Assembly (NCBI RefSeq): GCF_036226925.1
Contig: NZ_CP109031.1
Location: 9,114,001 to 9,178,000 of the forward strand
Direction of reading: 5' to 3'
Length of the DNA: 64,000 nt
Origin: Streptomyces sp. NBC_00659
GTDB lineage: Bacteria > Actinomycetota > Actinomycetes > Streptomycetales > Streptomycetaceae
Part shown: in pieces, positions 61,641 to 64,000 of the stretch
Layout of the letters: every line of letters begins with the position of its first letter
Position numbering within the stretch: position 1 is the stretch's first letter
The notes under the pieces: generated by a model
What the model was told of the DNA's origin: nothing
What the model saw: the letters and a program-made list of their open reading frames with translations, nothing else
The model's database searches: none
Program-made: the position numbers and the translations under genes

Positions 61641-62885
61641 ATGACTCGCGAGGATCTTGACACACTGTTCGCCGACCCTGCGGCCCTGCTCGCCGCCGAG
61701 CCCGAGGCCCTTCGGGACCTGCCCGGCACGGGCGGGGGAGCGGGCCGCGAAGCCTACGCCCAGGCCGTCGCGATCCTCGACCGAGCCGAGGTGCCGCGGG
61801 CCGAGTTCGCCTCGTGGCTGCACTTCGGCGCAAAGATACTGGGCCACGACGCCTACGCCGACCTGGTCGCCGAGGCCGAGCCGGACATGCCGTGGCGAAC
61901 CGTCTGGGCCTGGTGGCGCCCGGTCGGTGCCTACCGGGCCAAGCCGAACTTGAGCGGGGACGCCGACGTGGAGGTGCACGAGGCGCCGGACGGCCGTCTC
62001 CTGCTGAAGGTGTGGTCGCTGTGGACCCGGGAGCACTGGATCGATCCGGCCACCGGCCGGCGGGTCCCCGCCCCCGCCGACGGCGAGTTCGGCGAACGGC
62101 CCTACGACGCTCCCGTCGAGGGACCCGTCCTCTTCGACCCGGACGACGACCACGGCCTCTACCAGCCCGACGCCTGGGAGGAGCCCGCACCCCTCGGAGA
62201 CGACCGCGTCATGTTCTTCGACCCGCGCGGCGTGGTGGTCCTGGAGCGCAATGGCGCGGCGGCCGACGGGCCGACGGGTTCCGAGGCGGTTTCCCGGGGC
62301 CAGGGCGATCCCTGGTTCGCGGGGCCGGCGGCAGCCGAAGCCCCGCTGGATGCCGCCCGCTTGGAGGAGGCGTTCGGTCCGGACGGGTTGGCGCTGCTGA
62401 CGCGGGACCAACTGCCCGCCGCGCTGAAGCACGCGCCCACACGGGAGTTGGCCGCCACGGCGGGGCTGCCGACGTGGTTCGTCGCGGGAGTTGCCACATT
62501 CACCCTGGCCTGGAACGACGGGAAGGCGCATGGGCTGGAGCCCGACGAGAACGGCCTGCTGCACCTGGGCACATTCGAGCTGGCGTACGCCGACACCGGC
62601 CGGGTGCTCGTCCACCCCGAGACGGGCGCGGTATCCATGGTGCGCAACGGCCAGGGCCCGTTCCCCTTCGCCCGGGACACCGAGACCTTCGTACGACTGC
62701 TGGAGGCGGTGTACCGCTTCATGGGCGCCTGCTGGAACCCCTACCCAGGCGAGTGCGGCGAGCGGGACTTTCTGGCCGAGGTCGCCGCTCTCGAACCGCT
62801 CACGGTGAACGAGGAAGCGCCCGCTCAGAACGTCTGGGAGCACCTGTTCGCCGCCATCGTCGAACTCAGCGCTTGGGGCTTCTGA
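61641..62885 (+). CDS. SUKH-4-like immunity/unknown protein
   Basis: A 414-residue protein. The N-terminal ~140 residues have a helical part and FASWLHFGAKILGHDAYADLVAEAEPDMPWRTVWAWWRPVGAYRAKPN, then a middle section, and the last ~165 residues (LLTRDQLPAALKHAPTRELAATAGLPTWFVAGVATFTLAW, HLGTFELAYADTGRVLVHPETGAVSMV, FVRLLEAVYRF) match SUKH-4 immunity-protein style, usually paired with polymorphic toxins. No toxin gene is in the window. ATG 61641 has a weak ribosome site. Confidence 0.75.
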   Translation: MTREDLDTLFADPAALLAAEPEALRDLPGTGGGAGREAYAQAVAILDRAEVPRAEFASWLHFGAKILGHDAYADLVAEAEPDMPWRTVWAWWRPVGAYRAKPNLSGDADVEVHEAPDGRLLLKVWSLWTREHWIDPATGRRVPAPADGEFGERPYDAPVEGPVLFDPDDDHGLYQPDAWEEPAPLGDDRVMFFDPRGVVVLERNGAAADGPTGSEAVSRGQGDPWFAGPAAAEAPLDAARLEEAFGPDGLALLTRDQLPAALKHAPTRELAATAGLPTWFVAGVATFTLAWNDGKAHGLEPDENGLLHLGTFELAYADTGRVLVHPETGAVSMVRNGQGPFPFARDTETFVRLLEAVYRFMGACWNPYPGECGERDFLAEVAALEPLTVNEEAPAQNVWEHLFAAIVELSAWGF

Positions 62886-63001
62886 CCGAGTGAAGCCGAC
62901 TCCGTCCGGGCGTGAGCGGGGCGGCTCGGTCGTCGTACGGGGAGCGGAATCCGCCGTTGTCGCCGATCCTGTGGGGGAGACTCCGGCCCGATGGGATCGT
63001 C

Positions 63002-63904
63002 ATGTCTGATGCAGCCACGCGCGCGGAGCGGCGGGTCGCGCTGGTCCGGGACGATGTGTCCGGCCGTCTGGCGCTGGCGCAGGAGTTCTACACGCACTCC
63101 TCCGAGCCCCTGCGCCGGTACGGTCACGCCGAGCTGAGCTTTCTGCGCTGGTCCGCGGCGCGCGGGGTGCTCGCGCCGAGGTCCGGTGACCGTCCGGGCA
63201 GCGCATGGTGGCGTTCCGTGAACGAGGGGCTCCTCAGGGACAAGGTGGAGGCGGGCCTCCTGTGTGCCGGTGCCCCGGGGCAGGCGAGCGCCAAGAGCGT
63301 CGAGTACTGGGTGGACTGCGTGCGGGACCCGTCGCCCGCCGCCTGGTACCGCGCCCACAACGCCAGCATCGTCGCCGGTTATCTGCGCCATGAGGACCTG
63401 GCCGTGCCGGAGTCGCAGGTGGAGCGGTTCATGATGAACGTCGCCCTGCTGCGCGTGCTGTTCACCCACGCCATGCTGGTACGGCCGCGGCTCGCGCTCG
63501 GGTGGCTGGGGCCGCTCGGGCCACGGCTGGTGGACCCTCGCTACCGGACCGTGAAGTGGTTTCTCGACCTCGGCCGGTCCTTCCCGGCGGTGTACCCGGT
63601 CACCCTGCCCACCGTGGACACGATCCTCGACGAGCACGCCGTCGCCCGGATGCTCGACTACGGCGTCATCGCCCCCCGGCTGCCGGCGCTGTACGCGTTC
63701 TCGGCCGCCGCACTCGAAGAACCCCGGCTGACGGCCTTCCTGGACGCGGGTGTGCCGGCCTACGTCTGGACCACGGCGGAGCGACCGCTCTGGTACGTCG
63801 GCAACACGGGCGCTCACCTGCGGTTCATCGCCCGGGTGACAGGCGCGCACCTGAGCTGGCCTCCGTCACCGGCCGGCCGTCGCAGGAGTTCACGGCACGG
63901 CTGA
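63002..63904 (+). CDS. Conserved hypothetical protein
   Basis: A 300-residue protein starting MSDAATRAERRVALVRDDVSGRLALAQEFYTHSSEPLRRYGHAELSFLRWSAARGVLAP, rich in Trp and Arg (GSAWWRSVNEGLLRDKVEAG, EYWVDCVRDPSPAAWYRAHNASIVAGYL). Strings of this kind are common in Streptomyces hypothetical proteins; no motif of known catalysis seen. ATG 63002 or an upstream in-frame GTG. Function unknown. Confidence 0.75.
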   Translation: MSDAATRAERRVALVRDDVSGRLALAQEFYTHSSEPLRRYGHAELSFLRWSAARGVLAPRSGDRPGSAWWRSVNEGLLRDKVEAGLLCAGAPGQASAKSVEYWVDCVRDPSPAAWYRAHNASIVAGYLRHEDLAVPESQVERFMMNVALLRVLFTHAMLVRPRLALGWLGPLGPRLVDPRYRTVKWFLDLGRSFPAVYPVTLPTVDTILDEHAVARMLDYGVIAPRLPALYAFSAAALEEPRLTAFLDAGVPAYVWTTAERPLWYVGNTGAHLRFIARVTGAHLSWPPSPAGRRRSSRHG

Positions 63905-64000
63905 AGGAACTCCCGCGGCCGTGCGACGGGCTCCGGAGAGGTGTCGTACACCGCCGCCACGCCCGGGACAGCCGCCCCGAATCGCGGTCTGGCACGCTGG

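Noticed and set aside
1..64000. CRISPR arrays, tRNA or rRNA genes, replication origin
   Set aside because: No regularly spaced repeats, no cloverleaf with TTCGA arm, no rRNA-like sequence and no DnaA box cluster were seen.

Overview
The window is Streptomyces-type chromosomal DNA. Base composition is very high GC with coding frames that prefer G or C at third positions, starts are often GTG preceded by GGAGG-like sites, and the gene families are typical of the genus: ECF and SigG-type sigma factors, an ANTAR protein, many lipoproteins, an NlpC/P60 hydrolase with coiled coils, a Hanks-type kinase, a Ku protein, and a pnuC-nadR-nrtR operon. No rRNA, tRNA or CRISPR array was seen, and no large secondary-metabolite cluster. 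The mixture of one-gene regulators, secreted proteins, IS elements and broken genes looks accessory rather than core.

Layout. 0-4.7 kb: a HEAT-repeat protein cut by the window edge, a TetR regulator with a mycothiol-type DinB protein, then a tightly coupled kinase-like/GNAT/PhzF operon and an unknown gene whose stop codon carries an IS630 insertion. 4.7-15.5 kb: IS630, pntAB transhydrogenase, a histidine-kinase remnant, hemC, a GH64-CBM6 beta-1,3-glucanase, an MFS exporter with a divergent ArsR-type regulator, and a lipoprotein. 15.7-22.4 kb: ribB with an overlapping HAD phosphatase, a membrane protein, a DJ-1/PfpI protein with a divergent LysR, and two exported proteins. 22.7-28 kb: ANTAR protein, a 61-residue protein (twin A), a reductase and a SigG-type sigma factor facing each other across a 32-bp inverted repeat, an NlpC/P60 hydrolase, an IS30 remnant, and an ECF sigma factor with a membrane-anchored partner. 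28-37 kb is the most eroded part, with frame-broken gene pieces, two copies of a ~119-bp hairpin repeat, and an NmrA reductase with a divergent TetR that ends in a zinc-ribbon. 37-45.9 kb: a Clp_N/HTH regulator facing a deleted MFS gene across two identical-arm operators, a secreted protein, a membrane kinase with an extracellular amino-acid-binding domain, the second 61-residue twin, a B3/B4 protein, an EamA transporter with a divergent XRE-cupin regulator, and an internally deleted Ku. 46-58.8 kb is sulfur-oriented: after a lipoprotein subtilase and an epimerase come metX-metY, a MerR/oxidoreductase pair, and a TauD-ABC transporter-FMN monooxygenase sulfonate operon. Each sulfur unit is preceded by a tiny leader ORF of the same type with cysteine codons near its end. 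58.9-61.4 kb is the NAD-salvage operon pnuC-nadR-nrtR behind a palindromic NrtR-type box. 61.6-64 kb holds a SUKH-like immunity-type protein and an unknown gene.

Working together: the leader peptides suggest cysteine-sensing attenuation of both methionine synthesis by sulfhydrylation and of sulfonate-sulfur scavenging. NrtR probably represses its own salvage operon. Several divergent pairs (MFS/ArsR, DJ-1/LysR, NmrA/TetR, EamA/XRE-cupin, Clp_N/MFS, reductase/SigG) look locally autoregulated, and most carry a dyad between the two starts. Function calls rest on motifs read by eye; no database search was run.
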